Of a stretch of 64,000 bases of DNA, positions 1-9,152 are shown piece after piece. Where the stretch lies: positions 7,568 to 71,567 of the forward strand of contig CAZOHM010000013.1 of assembly GCA_964579795.1 (NCBI GenBank), written 5' to 3'. The position numbers and the translations under genes are program-made. How positions within the stretch are numbered: position 1 is the stretch's first letter; each line of letters opens with the position of its first letter. Below the pieces are notes generated by a model that ran no database searches, was not told the origin of the DNA, and was given only the letters and a program-made list of their open reading frames with translations. This stretch comes from JAEYFP01 sp964579795. Its GTDB lineage: Bacteria; Bacillota; Clostridia; Lachnospirales; Lachnospiraceae.

Positions 1-246
1 GATGTTGCAATTATTGGCTGCGGCGCATATGGGTTTCCGCTGGCTGCCAAGCTTAAAATGGCAGGGAAACAGGCAATTCATCTTGGTGGAGCAACTCAGA
101 TTATGTTTGGAATAAAAGGAAAACGCTGGGATGAAGTAAAAAGCTATCAGTATATTCGTGAATTGTATAATGATAACTGGATATATCCCGGTGAGGAAGA
201 AAAGCCGATGCGGGCAAATACGGTTGAGGGAGGCTGTTACTGGTAA
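1..246 (+). CDS. GT-D-fold glycosyltransferase-like protein, C-terminal fragment (cut by window start)
   Basis: The reading frame is open from base 1 and encodes the last 81 residues of a larger protein. It contains AIIGCGAYGFPLAAKL and ends in VEGGCYW. The same two blocks end the complete 317-residue protein at 52354-53307, so this is its paralogue with the N-terminal part outside the window. The complete copy carries an ARYGSTE block reminiscent of the DUF1792/GT-D family, so a role as a glycosyltransferase in surface glycan assembly is inferred. As at 52354, a hexapeptide acetyltransferase follows directly. Confidence 0.7.
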   Translation, partial: DVAIIGCGAYGFPLAAKLKMAGKQAIHLGGATQIMFGIKGKRWDEVKSYQYIRELYNDNWIYPGEEEKPMRANTVEGGCYW

Positions 247-256
247 CAGATCAAAC

Positions 257-859
257 ATGAACAAATTCCTTAATTACTTTTTTAAAAAAATACCAAATCT
301 AATCATAAATAAATATACATTTCATAAGCAGAAGGTAGAGTACAGTCCTGACTTGAAGGTGTATGGAAAAATCAAAATTTATAACCGTGGCGGAAGTATT
401 TCGATTGGAAAAAATACAATCATTAATTCCGGAATGCAGTATAATCCGGTTGGTTTTGATGAACAGATGAATATTTTTGTTGCATCTGGTGCCAGTGTTG
501 TAATCGGAAATAATGTTGGGATTTCCAATTCAGCATTTTGTGCAAAGAAAGAAATCGTTATTGAAGATGACGTGCGAATAGGAAATGGCTGCAAGGTTTA
601 TGATACAGATTTTCATTCACTTGATTACGCAGTGAGGATGGATCCTGAACGTGATGGAAAAGAAGCATTATGCAAACCTGTTTTAATTAGAACAGGAGCA
701 TTTATCGGAGCAGGCTCTATCATCCTGAAAGGTGTAACAATCGGCAGACACAGTGTAATCGGAGCGGGCTCTGTTGTGACAGGAAATGTCCCGGACGGTG
801 AAATATGGGCGGGAAATCCGGCAGGATTCATTCGAAAAGTGGAGGCTGTGGACAGGTAA
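257..859 (+). CDS. Hexapeptide-repeat (left-handed beta-helix) acetyltransferase
   Basis: This 200-residue protein has repeated hexapeptide turns (VVIGNNVGIS, IVIEDDVRIG, AFIGAGSIILKGVTIG, SVIGAGSVVTGNVP) and the typical C-terminal AGNPAGFIRK of WcaF/Maa-type O-acetyltransferases. The middle contains TDFHSLD, whose His lies where these enzymes carry their catalytic His. It probably transfers acetyl from acetyl-CoA to a sugar in the cytoplasm. An ATG at 158 lies inside the preceding gene, so ATG 257, just after that gene's stop, is preferred although its ribosome binding site is weak. The GT-D plus acetyltransferase order recurs at 52354-53912. The substrate is unknown. Confidence 0.85.
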   Translation: MNKFLNYFFKKIPNLIINKYTFHKQKVEYSPDLKVYGKIKIYNRGGSISIGKNTIINSGMQYNPVGFDEQMNIFVASGASVVIGNNVGISNSAFCAKKEIVIEDDVRIGNGCKVYDTDFHSLDYAVRMDPERDGKEALCKPVLIRTGAFIGAGSIILKGVTIGRHSVIGAGSVVTGNVPDGEIWAGNPAGFIRKVEAVDR

Positions 860-871
860 TTGGAGAATAAG

Positions 872-1693
872 ATGTTAAAGGTTACAGTCATTATGCCTAC
901 CTGGAATCAGGCGGCATTTGTTGAAGATACAATTAAATCGGTCATTAAACAGACCTATCAGAATATTGAGTTTATCATTGTTGACAACTGCTCAGATGAT
1001 GGTACAGAAGAAATCATCAGAAAGTACCGGGAACAAAATGCATCTATTGTGTATATCCGGGAAAAGGACAAGGGTCAGGCAGATGCAATTAATAAAGGTT
1101 TTTTGCACGCAACAGGTGATGTAATCTGCTGGATTAATTCTGATGATTTTTACTATTCAGACACAGTGATTGAGCAGGTTGTAAGGCAGTTTGAAGAGCA
1201 TTCGGATATAATGGTGATTGCCGGAAATGGGTATTACTGCAATAAAAACGGTGAACTGACAGAAAAAATTATTTGTCCACATAATGAGCCAAAGAGAGTA
1301 CTTGAAAGATGGGACTATTTATTACAGCCATCTGTTTTCTGGAGAAGACAAAAGAATATGGAATTGGATATTCATTATCATTACGTGTTTGACTGGAAAT
1401 TTTTTGTAACATTGCAGAGACAGTATGATTTTCTGTTTGTAGATGACTATTTGTCCGTTTATAGAATGTATGATGACAACAAAACCGGAGCAGATAACAC
1501 AGCAAGAAAAAAAGAGGTCTATCTGCTTCAGAAAGAGATAAAGGCAAATGCATGTAACCGTCTGTGGTGCAGGCTTGTGTACCGGGTATATGCGCAATGT
1601 GAGAAAAAGAAGAAAATAGGCTGCAAGCCGATTATCAAATGGCTTAACAAAGCACTGTTTCATGTGTCAGGAAAGAGAGTATGCAGCTTTTAG
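872..1693 (+). CDS. Family 2 glycosyltransferase
   Basis: The 273-residue protein begins with a GT-A fold: VIMPTWNQ at the start, VDNCSDDGTEE near residue 40 and the metal-binding INSDD near residue 90. GT2 enzymes transfer a sugar from a nucleotide donor to a lipid-linked acceptor at the cytoplasmic face. A TTG at 860 is in frame, but ATG 872 has GGAG six bases upstream and is the better start. No membrane segment is evident. The next gene starts nine bases after the stop, so the two are co-transcribed. Donor and acceptor cannot be read from the sequence. Confidence 0.9.
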   Translation: MLKVTVIMPTWNQAAFVEDTIKSVIKQTYQNIEFIIVDNCSDDGTEEIIRKYREQNASIVYIREKDKGQADAINKGFLHATGDVICWINSDDFYYSDTVIEQVVRQFEEHSDIMVIAGNGYYCNKNGELTEKIICPHNEPKRVLERWDYLLQPSVFWRRQKNMELDIHYHYVFDWKFFVTLQRQYDFLFVDDYLSVYRMYDDNKTGADNTARKKEVYLLQKEIKANACNRLWCRLVYRVYAQCEKKKKIGCKPIIKWLNKALFHVSGKRVCSF

Positions 1694-1701
1694 GAGAAAA
1701 A

Positions 1702-3057
1702 ATGAAAAAAATAGATTTTGTATTTGTCTATGAAGTAAAACCGAGAGAATTTGAGAGCATTTCACTGCTTGGATATGAGCTTAGGCGTCGAGGATACACG
1801 GTAGCCTATGTGAACACCTGGCATGAGTTTTACTGGCTTGTGAAAGGCAGAATCAGTGCAAAGATCGTATTGACCTCTGCTGCCTATAACACAGAGGTTC
1901 TGGATTTCATGCTTGGCTTTGTAAAATCTGCTGATAAGGTTGTTAATATGCAGTGGGAGCAGTTACTCGGAATGGGACAAAAGGATGATAAAACAACTGA
2001 TTACTATATTCAGGGAAAAGCTGAAGAAATAGTACATCTTTCCTGGGGAAAGGCCAATTATGACCGCCTTGTAGAGGAATGTCATCTTAATAAGCGTAAT
2101 GTGAAATTAACAGGACATATTGGAATGGATTTTCTACGACCGGAGCTTAGAAGTTATTATTTATCAAGACAGGAAATCTGTAAGAAATATGGACTCCCGG
2201 AAGACAAAAAGCTCTGCCTGTTTATTTCTTCTTTTTCCTATGTGAATCTGCCTCATGAAAGAACGGCATATGTAGGAGAGGACTTTGTTGACTTATCTGT
2301 AGACAGTCAGAAGATTATTTTACAGTGGATGGAGCGTGCCCTGAAGGAGCGTGAGGATATTGTGTTTATTTACCGTCCGCATCCGGCAGAAGCAAATAAT
2401 ACAGAATTACTCGAAATGGAAAACAGGCTTGACAGGTTTAAGGTAATCAAGGATTTTTCTGTAAAGCAGTGGATACTTGTTGCAGATCAGATTTACAATT
2501 GGTACAGTACCTCTCTGATGGAAATATTCTGTGCCGGAAAAAGCTGCTTCCTGTTACGTCCGCTTGAAATGCCAATGAATTATGAAATAGAGATTTTTAA
2601 GGATGCTCAGTTTATGAATCAATATGAGGAGTTTGCAGCATCAATAGACAAAACTGACAAATTCCCTGTTCCAGATGAAATTATGTATGAAAACTACTAT
2701 CTGGATGAAGCAGAGCCGGCTTATATCAAAGCAGCTAATGTATTGGAGAGCGTATATAAGGATGAGGAGTACTCCCTGCCGATAGATTTTAAGGAAAAGG
2801 AAACATATACATTCCGTCAGATGCTGAAGGCATTCCCACCTGTAAAGGCAATGCTGCCGTTACTATGGAAAATCGAAGCTTCATTCGGAAATCATGTGGC
2901 TGCAGAAAACCTGAAATATAAAAAATATGCAAAGCAGATGGATGCGCAGAATTATGCATCAGACGAAGAGTTCCAAAGTCAGATGAATAAGATTGGGAAA
3001 TGTCTGCAATCCAATAATGAAAATGAGGACAATTGTGAAAGCATTAAAGAAAATTAA
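1702..3057 (+). CDS. Surface carbohydrate biosynthesis protein, GT-B-like (CDP-glycerol transferase-like)
   Basis: The protein has 451 residues and a two-lobed organisation. An N-terminal Rossmann-like half starts KIDFVFVYEVK. The C-terminal half contains FIYRPHPAE near residue 222, a loop often seen in CDP-glycerol glycerophosphotransferase and UDP-GlcNAc 2-epimerase-like GT-B proteins, and NWYSTSLMEIFCAGKS. It is annotated by resemblance only; a glycosyl- or glycerophosphotransferase role is likely. ATG 1702 is chosen over ATG 1681 because GGAG lies six bases upstream and 1681 overlaps the preceding gene. The end overlaps the ABC transporter gene. Confidence 0.6.
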   Translation: MKKIDFVFVYEVKPREFESISLLGYELRRRGYTVAYVNTWHEFYWLVKGRISAKIVLTSAAYNTEVLDFMLGFVKSADKVVNMQWEQLLGMGQKDDKTTDYYIQGKAEEIVHLSWGKANYDRLVEECHLNKRNVKLTGHIGMDFLRPELRSYYLSRQEICKKYGLPEDKKLCLFISSFSYVNLPHERTAYVGEDFVDLSVDSQKIILQWMERALKEREDIVFIYRPHPAEANNTELLEMENRLDRFKVIKDFSVKQWILVADQIYNWYSTSLMEIFCAGKSCFLLRPLEMPMNYEIEIFKDAQFMNQYEEFAASIDKTDKFPVPDEIMYENYYLDEAEPAYIKAANVLESVYKDEEYSLPIDFKEKETYTFRQMLKAFPPVKAMLPLLWKIEASFGNHVAAENLKYKKYAKQMDAQNYASDEEFQSQMNKIGKCLQSNNENEDNCESIKEN

Positions 3058-4798
3058 TTATGTATTTGACAAAAGAACAAAATTAGAGTGCTTTGTAGTG
3101 CTTGCGATGATTATTATCGGGGCGGCTCTGGAGCTTCTTGGTGTATCGGCCATTCTCCCGATTGTTGAGCTTGGAATGGATGACAAGTCCATTGAGAGCA
3201 GTAAGGTATGCTGTGTGATTATGAGCATCACAGGAAATAAAGATCCAAAGACAATTCTACTTGTGCTTGTGGTTGGTGTGGTTCTCATATATATTGTGAA
3301 GAATCTTTTCCTTGCAGTTTCCAACAGTACGATTTTCAGCTTTTCCATGAAGGTCAGGAGAAAGCTGGCGACCAGAATGCTGTCAGCCTATTTGAAGCAG
3401 CCCTATGCATTCTTTTTGCAGAGAAATTCGTCAGAGCTGATTAGAAGTGTGAATTCGGATACGATGCAGTTTTATGAAATGCTTTCCAATGTTTTTCTTG
3501 TAGCCTCCAGCGGACTTGTATCGCTGTGCCTGATTATTTATCTTTTTATTACGAACTATGTGATGACGCTTGTTGTACTAGTATTGCTTGGGCTGTGCAT
3601 GGGAATTATCTTCTTCCTGATTACCGGGAAAACAAGAAAACTCGGTAAAATGAATCAGACGATGCAGTCTCTGTTGATCAAGGCATTGCAGCAGTCCTTT
3701 GAAGGTGTAAAAGAAATCAAGGTCATGTCCCGTGAGCAGTATTTCACTGATGAATATGACGCATTATATAAAGAAAGTGCAAATATCACAAGAAAGTACA
3801 ATATCAACAATCTACTGCCAAAGTATCTTATTGAAACAGTAAGTATTATTGCGATTTTAGGGTATCTTGCATTTAATATTCTTGTAAATGGAAATTATGC
3901 GTCTATTATTCCCCAGCTGGCAGTTTTTGCTGTAGCCGCGTTTCGGTTGCTTCCTTCGGTAAATGCGTTGTATGCGTATCTAAATACGATTATTTATAAT
4001 ATGGCATCGGTTGACCTTGTTTATCATGACTTAAAAGAAGCAGAGGAGCTGGAACAAAACAAGAAGGTAAACAGTAGCAGTATGATTGATACAGAAGCGA
4101 TGCAGTTTCATAATCAGATTGAATTAAGTCACATTACCTTCCATTATGACAATATGAATAAAAATGTTCTCAAGGATGCATCGGCTGTGCTGAAAAAGGG
4201 ACAGTCAGTTGCATTAATTGGTGCTTCTGGTGGAGGAAAAACAACACTTGCTGATATTTTCCTTGGTGTTCTGACACCGGTTTCAGGAAAAGTACTTGTA
4301 GATGGATATGATATTCAGGAAAACATATCAGGGTGGACAAAAAATATCGGCTATATTCCGCAAAACATCTTCCTGCTGGATGATACAATCAGGAAAAATG
4401 TTGCTTTTGGTATTTTAGAAAATCAGATAGATGATGATAAGGTGTTGGCAGCATTGGAAAAGGCTCAGCTGAAGGATTTTGTAATTGGTCTGGAGCATGG
4501 TCTTGACACAGAAGTAGGAGAGCGGGGAACACGCTTATCAGGCGGGCAGCGTCAGCGACTTGGAATTGCCCGTGCCCTGTATGACAATCCGGATATTCTT
4601 GTATTTGATGAAGCGACCTCCGCACTCGATACTAATACAGAAAAAGAGGTTATGAGAGCTATTGACAGTCTGCATGGAGAAAAGACAATGCTGATTGTAG
4701 CTCACAGATTATCAACGATTCAGAATTGTGATGTAGTATACAGAGTAGAAAATGAAAGTATCAGTTTAGCAGATAAGGAAAGCTATGAAGGAAAATGA
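3035..4798 (+). CDS. ABC transporter, fused membrane and ATPase domains (PglK/MsbA-like glycolipid flippase)
   Basis: This is a 587-residue half-transporter. The N-terminal half (about residues 15-320) has hydrophobic segments typical of an exporter membrane domain. The C-terminal ATPase has Walker A GASGGGKTT near residue 395, signature LSGGQRQR near 502, Walker B ILVFDEATSALD near 520 and the switch His in VAHRLS. PglK-type proteins flip lipid-linked oligosaccharides, which fits the surrounding glycosyltransferases and the absence of a Wzx protein here. GTG 3035 with AGG six bases upstream is preferred to upstream TTG or ATG codons. It overlaps the previous gene by 23 bases. A paralogue lies at 35340-37121. 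Confidence 0.85.
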   Translation: MKALKKINYVFDKRTKLECFVVLAMIIIGAALELLGVSAILPIVELGMDDKSIESSKVCCVIMSITGNKDPKTILLVLVVGVVLIYIVKNLFLAVSNSTIFSFSMKVRRKLATRMLSAYLKQPYAFFLQRNSSELIRSVNSDTMQFYEMLSNVFLVASSGLVSLCLIIYLFITNYVMTLVVLVLLGLCMGIIFFLITGKTRKLGKMNQTMQSLLIKALQQSFEGVKEIKVMSREQYFTDEYDALYKESANITRKYNINNLLPKYLIETVSIIAILGYLAFNILVNGNYASIIPQLAVFAVAAFRLLPSVNALYAYLNTIIYNMASVDLVYHDLKEAEELEQNKKVNSSSMIDTEAMQFHNQIELSHITFHYDNMNKNVLKDASAVLKKGQSVALIGASGGGKTTLADIFLGVLTPVSGKVLVDGYDIQENISGWTKNIGYIPQNIFLLDDTIRKNVAFGILENQIDDDKVLAALEKAQLKDFVIGLEHGLDTEVGERGTRLSGGQRQRLGIARALYDNPDILVFDEATSALDTNTEKEVMRAIDSLHGEKTMLIVAHRLSTIQNCDVVYRVENESISLADKESYEGK

Positions 4799-5846
4799 CA
4801 GGAAAAAAAACAGCTGTACTTTTGCAGACAAGGTAAGTCATAAGCTGCATGGGACAATCCTGCGAAAGATTATGGAAAAATGGAGCGGCTATCGGAGCCT
4901 GTATGCTTCCTATAGACACTACATCAAAAATCAGCCAGATATGTCACGCAGTACAGCAGTGGACAGCAGCCATTTTTATTTGACGGAAATACCAAATTCG
5001 GGAGCCGGCATCGGACATCAGCTTGCAAATTGGATGACAGGATACTGGCTGGCTTCTCATTTTAAGATAAAGTATGCACATTCTCCGTTTCCTTCCACAG
5101 ACTGGGAAGAGTTTCTTGGATTTGGCGAGAGGGAAATAAGTGCAGAGGAGTTAGTGAAAAAGTACCATTACAAAAAGGTGCTGCTGCCACCTTTCTCGAC
5201 TGAAAACGAACAGGATGCGGCACTGATCAAATCGATTATGATATCTTATTCCGGACAGAAAATCGTTTTTTTTGCCGAACAGGATACGGCATATATGGAA
5301 TTATTTCCGGTTGGAGATGCAGTGAAAACGAAATTCAACAATGCACCGTCTCGGATTCATGACAGACTGATTTATAAAGAAGGTGAATATCACATCGCAG
5401 TACATATCAGACGTGGTGATATCGGAACAGGAAGTGGACCTGCAGATGCTCAAGCATCAAATCGATGGCTCGATAATGCATATTATTATCATGTGCTGAA
5501 ACAGCTGTTTCAGACGGCTTTGTTTAAGAAAAATCCTGTAATTTATATCTTTTCACAGGAAAAGAAAGAGAATCTAAAAGAGTTTGAAGAGTTTGCTAAT
5601 GTTGTATATTGTCTGGACATGCCGGCGCCAGAGAGCTTTCTGCATATGGTGAGAGCTGATTTACTGATTACGAGCAAAAGTTCATTTTCCTATAAACCGG
5701 CACTGCTTTCAGATGGAATAAAGATTTGTCCGCGTAATTTTTGGCATGGATATCCGAATGAGCCTGAATGGGTTCTTGCTGAAAATGATGGAACAATTGA
5801 TGAAGTGCAACTGCAGCATTTGAAGGAGGACACCGTATTTTGCTGA
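4785..5846 (+). CDS. Fucosyltransferase-like GT-B glycosyltransferase
   Basis: The 353-residue protein has IPNSGAGIGHQLANW near residue 67 and HIRRGD near residue 208, resembling the two donor-binding motifs of the alpha-1,2/alpha-1,6 fucosyltransferase superfamily (GT11/GT23/GT65 type). A late TSKSSFSYKPAL block resembles the SNSSFSWW block of GT11. It probably transfers a deoxyhexose from a GDP donor, but the exact family is uncertain. The start overlaps the ABC transporter gene by 14 bases, with AAGGAAAG just upstream. The following gene, a clearer GT11 member, overlaps its 3' end. Confidence 0.65.
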   Translation: MKENDRKKNSCTFADKVSHKLHGTILRKIMEKWSGYRSLYASYRHYIKNQPDMSRSTAVDSSHFYLTEIPNSGAGIGHQLANWMTGYWLASHFKIKYAHSPFPSTDWEEFLGFGEREISAEELVKKYHYKKVLLPPFSTENEQDAALIKSIMISYSGQKIVFFAEQDTAYMELFPVGDAVKTKFNNAPSRIHDRLIYKEGEYHIAVHIRRGDIGTGSGPADAQASNRWLDNAYYYHVLKQLFQTALFKKNPVIYIFSQEKKENLKEFEEFANVVYCLDMPAPESFLHMVRADLLITSKSSFSYKPALLSDGIKICPRNFWHGYPNEPEWVLAENDGTIDEVQLQHLKEDTVFC

Positions 5847-6706
5847 TCGTTCATATTGGAGGCGGGTTTGGAAATCAGCTGTTTACCTATGCATTCGGCT
5901 ATGCTTTGGCAAAGCGCAGAGGAGAGAGTCTGTATATCGACACTGCTATACAGGATGCAGAATGGTTTTTTAGAGATCCGTTGATTTTATCAATGAATAT
6001 TGAATATGGGAAACGTATTTCCTATAAAATTGGCAGAAGTTTTCTGGACAGAGCTATTTTGAACCGGATCAGGTATCGATTGAGTATCGGTCTGTTCACA
6101 AAAGAAATCCGGGAAAATCCGGAGGATAAGGGAAGATTTCATGAAGAGTATCTTGAAGTAAAGGATCCACGTGTTTACATGCGTGGAGACTGGCAGGCAG
6201 AGACCTATTTTAGTAATATCAGAGAAGATTTGTTACGATGCTTTACGTTTCGGGAAGCACTGTCAGTGGAAGCCAATACGCTTTATGAGGAAATAAATCA
6301 AAATCCCAATAGTGTTACGATTCACTTGAGGCGCGGGGATTATGTGGCATTGGGTATTTGCCCGTCAGAAGAGTATTTTATCAGGGCAGTTAAAATGCTG
6401 ACAGACAAGCTTGACCATCCAGTGTTTTATTGCTTTTCAGAGGATATTGAGTGGGTGAAGGCTCTGCTTTCACCACTGAAGCTTGATATCAGATATCCGC
6501 AGTATCAAACAGAAAAGAAAGATATAGAGGATTTCAGACTGTTGGGCGCAGGAAGCCATATGATATTATCAAATTCGAGCTATAGCTGGTGGGCAGCGTG
6601 GTTAAACTCAAAAAAAGACAAAACTGTTATTTGTCCACAAATGGAAAAGGGAGACTGGAACGGAGATTTTTGGCCAGCTGGATGGATACAGATACAAAAT
6701 CAGTAG
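5840..6706 (+). CDS. Alpha-1,2-fucosyltransferase family (GT11)
   Basis: The 288-residue protein matches GT11: N-terminal GGGFGNQLFTYAFGYALA, HLRRGDYV near residue 162, and SNSSYSWWAAWLN near 244. GT11 enzymes move L-fucose, or a related 6-deoxyhexose, from GDP-fucose to the 2-position of an acceptor sugar in the cytoplasm. The start is TTG 5840, supported by GGAGGA nine bases upstream. The gene overlaps the previous one by seven bases, so the two fucosyltransferase-like genes are translationally coupled. No GDP-fucose synthesis genes (gmd, wcaG) are seen in the window. Confidence 0.9.
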   Translation: MLIVHIGGGFGNQLFTYAFGYALAKRRGESLYIDTAIQDAEWFFRDPLILSMNIEYGKRISYKIGRSFLDRAILNRIRYRLSIGLFTKEIRENPEDKGRFHEEYLEVKDPRVYMRGDWQAETYFSNIREDLLRCFTFREALSVEANTLYEEINQNPNSVTIHLRRGDYVALGICPSEEYFIRAVKMLTDKLDHPVFYCFSEDIEWVKALLSPLKLDIRYPQYQTEKKDIEDFRLLGAGSHMILSNSSYSWWAAWLNSKKDKTVICPQMEKGDWNGDFWPAGWIQIQNQ

Positions 6707-6736
6707 TTAACAGATTGATAAGGAACAGGTGTTAAT

Positions 6737-7717
6737 ATGAAAAAAGTAATGGTTACAGGCTCCGATGGCTTTATCGGCAGCCACTTAACAGAATTATTAT
6801 TGGAAAAAGGATATGATGTCAAGGCATTTACCTATTACAACTCCTTTAATACATGGGGGTGGCTTGATACGCTGCCACAGGAAAAGCTTAAGGAAATAGA
6901 AATCTTCAGCGGTGACATTCGTGATCCAAACGGTGTCAGAGAAGCCATGAAGGGTGTAGATGAGGTGTTTCATCTGGCAGCCTTGATAGCAATCCCTTTC
7001 AGCTATCATTCACCGGATTCCTATGTGGATACAAATATTAAAGGAACTCTGAATGTACTGCAGGCAGCAAGAGAGCTGGAAACCTCCCGCATTCTTGTAA
7101 CATCTACCTCAGAGGTGTACGGAACGGCACAGTATGTACCAATCGATGAAAAGCATCCATATCAGGGACAGTCTCCATATTCTGCAACAAAGATAGGTGC
7201 GGACAGGCTTGCAGAAAGCTTTTACAGGAGCTTTGGAATGCCAATTTCGATTGTCCGTCCATTCAACACATTCGGACCGAGACAGTCAGCACGTGCTGTC
7301 ATTCCGACAATCATATCACAGCTCCTTGCCGGAAAAGAGGAAATCAAACTTGGTTCCCTGACCCCGACAAGAGATTTTAACTATGTGAAGGATACTGCAA
7401 ACGGATTTTACCAGATATCTGTCAGTGACAGTACAATTGGTGAAGAAATCAATATTGCCACACAGACGGAGATATCAATAGGAGAGCTTGCAGCAGAAAT
7501 TATCAGCCAGATTAATCCGTCTGCAAAAATCATTTGTGATGAAGCAAGACTCAGACCTGAGAAAAGTGAAGTCAATCGTCTGCTTGGCTGCAATGAGAAA
7601 ATCATGCGCCTGACAGATTGGAAGCAGCAGTATACGTTTGCACAGGGTATCACGGAAACAATAGACTGGATCAGGAATAATATGGAGCGGTTCAAGGCAG
7701 ATATTTATAATTTGTAA
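6737..7717 (+). CDS. legB: NAD-dependent nucleotide-sugar 4,6-dehydratase, LegB-like
   Basis: This is a 326-residue extended short-chain dehydrogenase. The nucleotide-binding motif is VTGSDGFIGSHL at the N terminus, and the catalytic YxxxK is in PYSATKIGAD near residue 150. The stretch FTYYNSFNTWGWLD is characteristic of LegB dehydratases, which convert NDP-GlcNAc to the 4-keto-6-deoxy intermediate of legionaminic acid. Nearby PtmE-, LegI-, LegG- and LegF-like genes support this. AGGAACAGGTG precedes ATG 6737. The partner aminotransferase LegC is not beside it. Confidence 0.8.
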   Translation: MKKVMVTGSDGFIGSHLTELLLEKGYDVKAFTYYNSFNTWGWLDTLPQEKLKEIEIFSGDIRDPNGVREAMKGVDEVFHLAALIAIPFSYHSPDSYVDTNIKGTLNVLQAARELETSRILVTSTSEVYGTAQYVPIDEKHPYQGQSPYSATKIGADRLAESFYRSFGMPISIVRPFNTFGPRQSARAVIPTIISQLLAGKEEIKLGSLTPTRDFNYVKDTANGFYQISVSDSTIGEEINIATQTEISIGELAAEIISQINPSAKIICDEARLRPEKSEVNRLLGCNEKIMRLTDWKQQYTFAQGITETIDWIRNNMERFKADIYNL

Positions 7718-7738
7718 TATTGTCGCAGAGAGGATTTT

Positions 7739-9136
7739 ATGTTATTTTCGTCAACTATTTTCTTGTTAATTTTTTTACCTGTACTTTTAATTTTATACTT
7801 TAATCCTATCATAAAGAACAGGCAATACCGTAACGGTGTATTGCTTGTTTTTAGTATTGCGTTTTATGCGTGGGGAGAACCGATTTTTGTAGCTGTTCTG
7901 CTTTTCTCTATTGCCTTGAATCTGATTCTGACAGGGAAAATGGAGAAAAGTCTGAAATATAAAAAGCCGCTTTTTGTAACAATCATTGTATGGAATGTGC
8001 TGCTTTTATTTGTCATGAAATATCTGTCTTTTTTTTCAAGAGAGCTTTGTAAACTTGTAGGAATAGATACGGTTGATCAGTTTGGCTTACAAATTGCCCT
8101 GCCGCTTGGTATTTCCTTTTTTACATTTCAGATGTTAAGCTATGTGATAGATGTGTACAGAGGGAATGTTTCAGCACAAAAGTCATTTTTTAAGCTTGCA
8201 CTCTATATTTCCATGTTCCCACAGCTTGTAGCGGGTCCGATAGTCCGGTATTCCTCTGTTGCAGATGAGATAGACAACAGACAGGAAAGCATGGAGGATG
8301 TCGGAAAAGGTGCGGTGCGGTTTGTATATGGATTGAGTAAAAAGATCTTGCTTGCCAATTATCTTGGAATGATAGCAGATAATATGTTTTATGACTCCGG
8401 GAGAATGGAGCTTCCTATTTTTTCAGCATGTCTTGGTGCGGTTGCTTATACGCTGCAGATCTATTTTGATTTTTCCGGATATTCTGATATGGCGGTCGGC
8501 CTCGGACGGATATTTGGCTTTCATTTTGCTGAGAACTTTGACCATCCGTATTTAGCGAACACCATTACTGAATTTTGGAGAAAATGGCATATTTCACTGA
8601 GCAGCTGGTTTCGAGATTATGTATATATTCCTTTAGGCGGGAACAGATGCACAGCGTCCAGAAATATTTTCAATCTGTTTCTTGTTTGGCTGCTAACCGG
8701 TTTATGGCATGGCGCAGACTGGACATTTGTTGTATGGGGACTTGGTTATTTTATTCTTTTGATTATTGAAAAATATATTTTGAAGGGACGCGTGATACCA
8801 ATACTGTCAAGGCTGTATACGTTGGTGTTTGTCTGCCTGCTCTGGGTTTTGTTTCGAGCAGATTCCCTTTCTCTTGCAGGTAGATATTTAGGACAGATGT
8901 TTGGCTCTGCCCATATACTGTATGATGCGGATTCTATTCGGTATTTTACAGCCTGTTTACCTGTATTGGCTGCAGGTATTGTATGCTCCTTTCCGATTAA
9001 AAAGTATTTGTTTGAATTACTTGGAGAAAAGCTGTTTACGATAATTGCAGCAGTACTTGCGATACCATTGTTTTTACTTTGTGTGTCAAGCTGTATGACA
9101 GGCTCCTATAACCCGTTTATTTATTTTAATTTTTGA
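7739..9136 (+). CDS. MBOAT-family membrane O-acyltransferase (AlgI/DltB type)
   Basis: The 465-residue polytopic protein has long hydrophobic segments throughout. It carries the MBOAT hallmarks: YFDFSGYSDMAVGLGR, NTITEFWRKWHISLSSWFRDYVYIPLGGNR (in consecutive pieces), and LTGLWHGADW near residue 320 with the catalytic His. AlgI-like MBOATs pass acyl groups across the membrane for O-acylation of extracellular polysaccharide. The next gene encodes a DHHW/AlgJ-like partner, the usual arrangement. AGAGG lies five bases before the start. It is the first of three MBOATs in the window (also 54707 and 58399). Confidence 0.95.
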   Translation: MLFSSTIFLLIFLPVLLILYFNPIIKNRQYRNGVLLVFSIAFYAWGEPIFVAVLLFSIALNLILTGKMEKSLKYKKPLFVTIIVWNVLLLFVMKYLSFFSRELCKLVGIDTVDQFGLQIALPLGISFFTFQMLSYVIDVYRGNVSAQKSFFKLALYISMFPQLVAGPIVRYSSVADEIDNRQESMEDVGKGAVRFVYGLSKKILLANYLGMIADNMFYDSGRMELPIFSACLGAVAYTLQIYFDFSGYSDMAVGLGRIFGFHFAENFDHPYLANTITEFWRKWHISLSSWFRDYVYIPLGGNRCTASRNIFNLFLVWLLTGLWHGADWTFVVWGLGYFILLIIEKYILKGRVIPILSRLYTLVFVCLLWVLFRADSLSLAGRYLGQMFGSAHILYDADSIRYFTACLPVLAAGIVCSFPIKKYLFELLGEKLFTIIAAVLAIPLFLLCVSSCMTGSYNPFIYFNF

Positions 9137-9152
9137 TTGTGGGGGATTTGAC

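Noticed and set aside
158..256. Longer N terminus of the first acetyltransferase
   Set aside because: The extension lies within the GT-D-like gene and gives a sequence unlike acetyltransferases; ATG 257 follows that gene's stop.
2993..3034. Upstream TTG or ATG starts for the first ABC transporter
   Set aside because: They lie deep in the preceding gene and lack a ribosome binding site; GTG 3035 has one.
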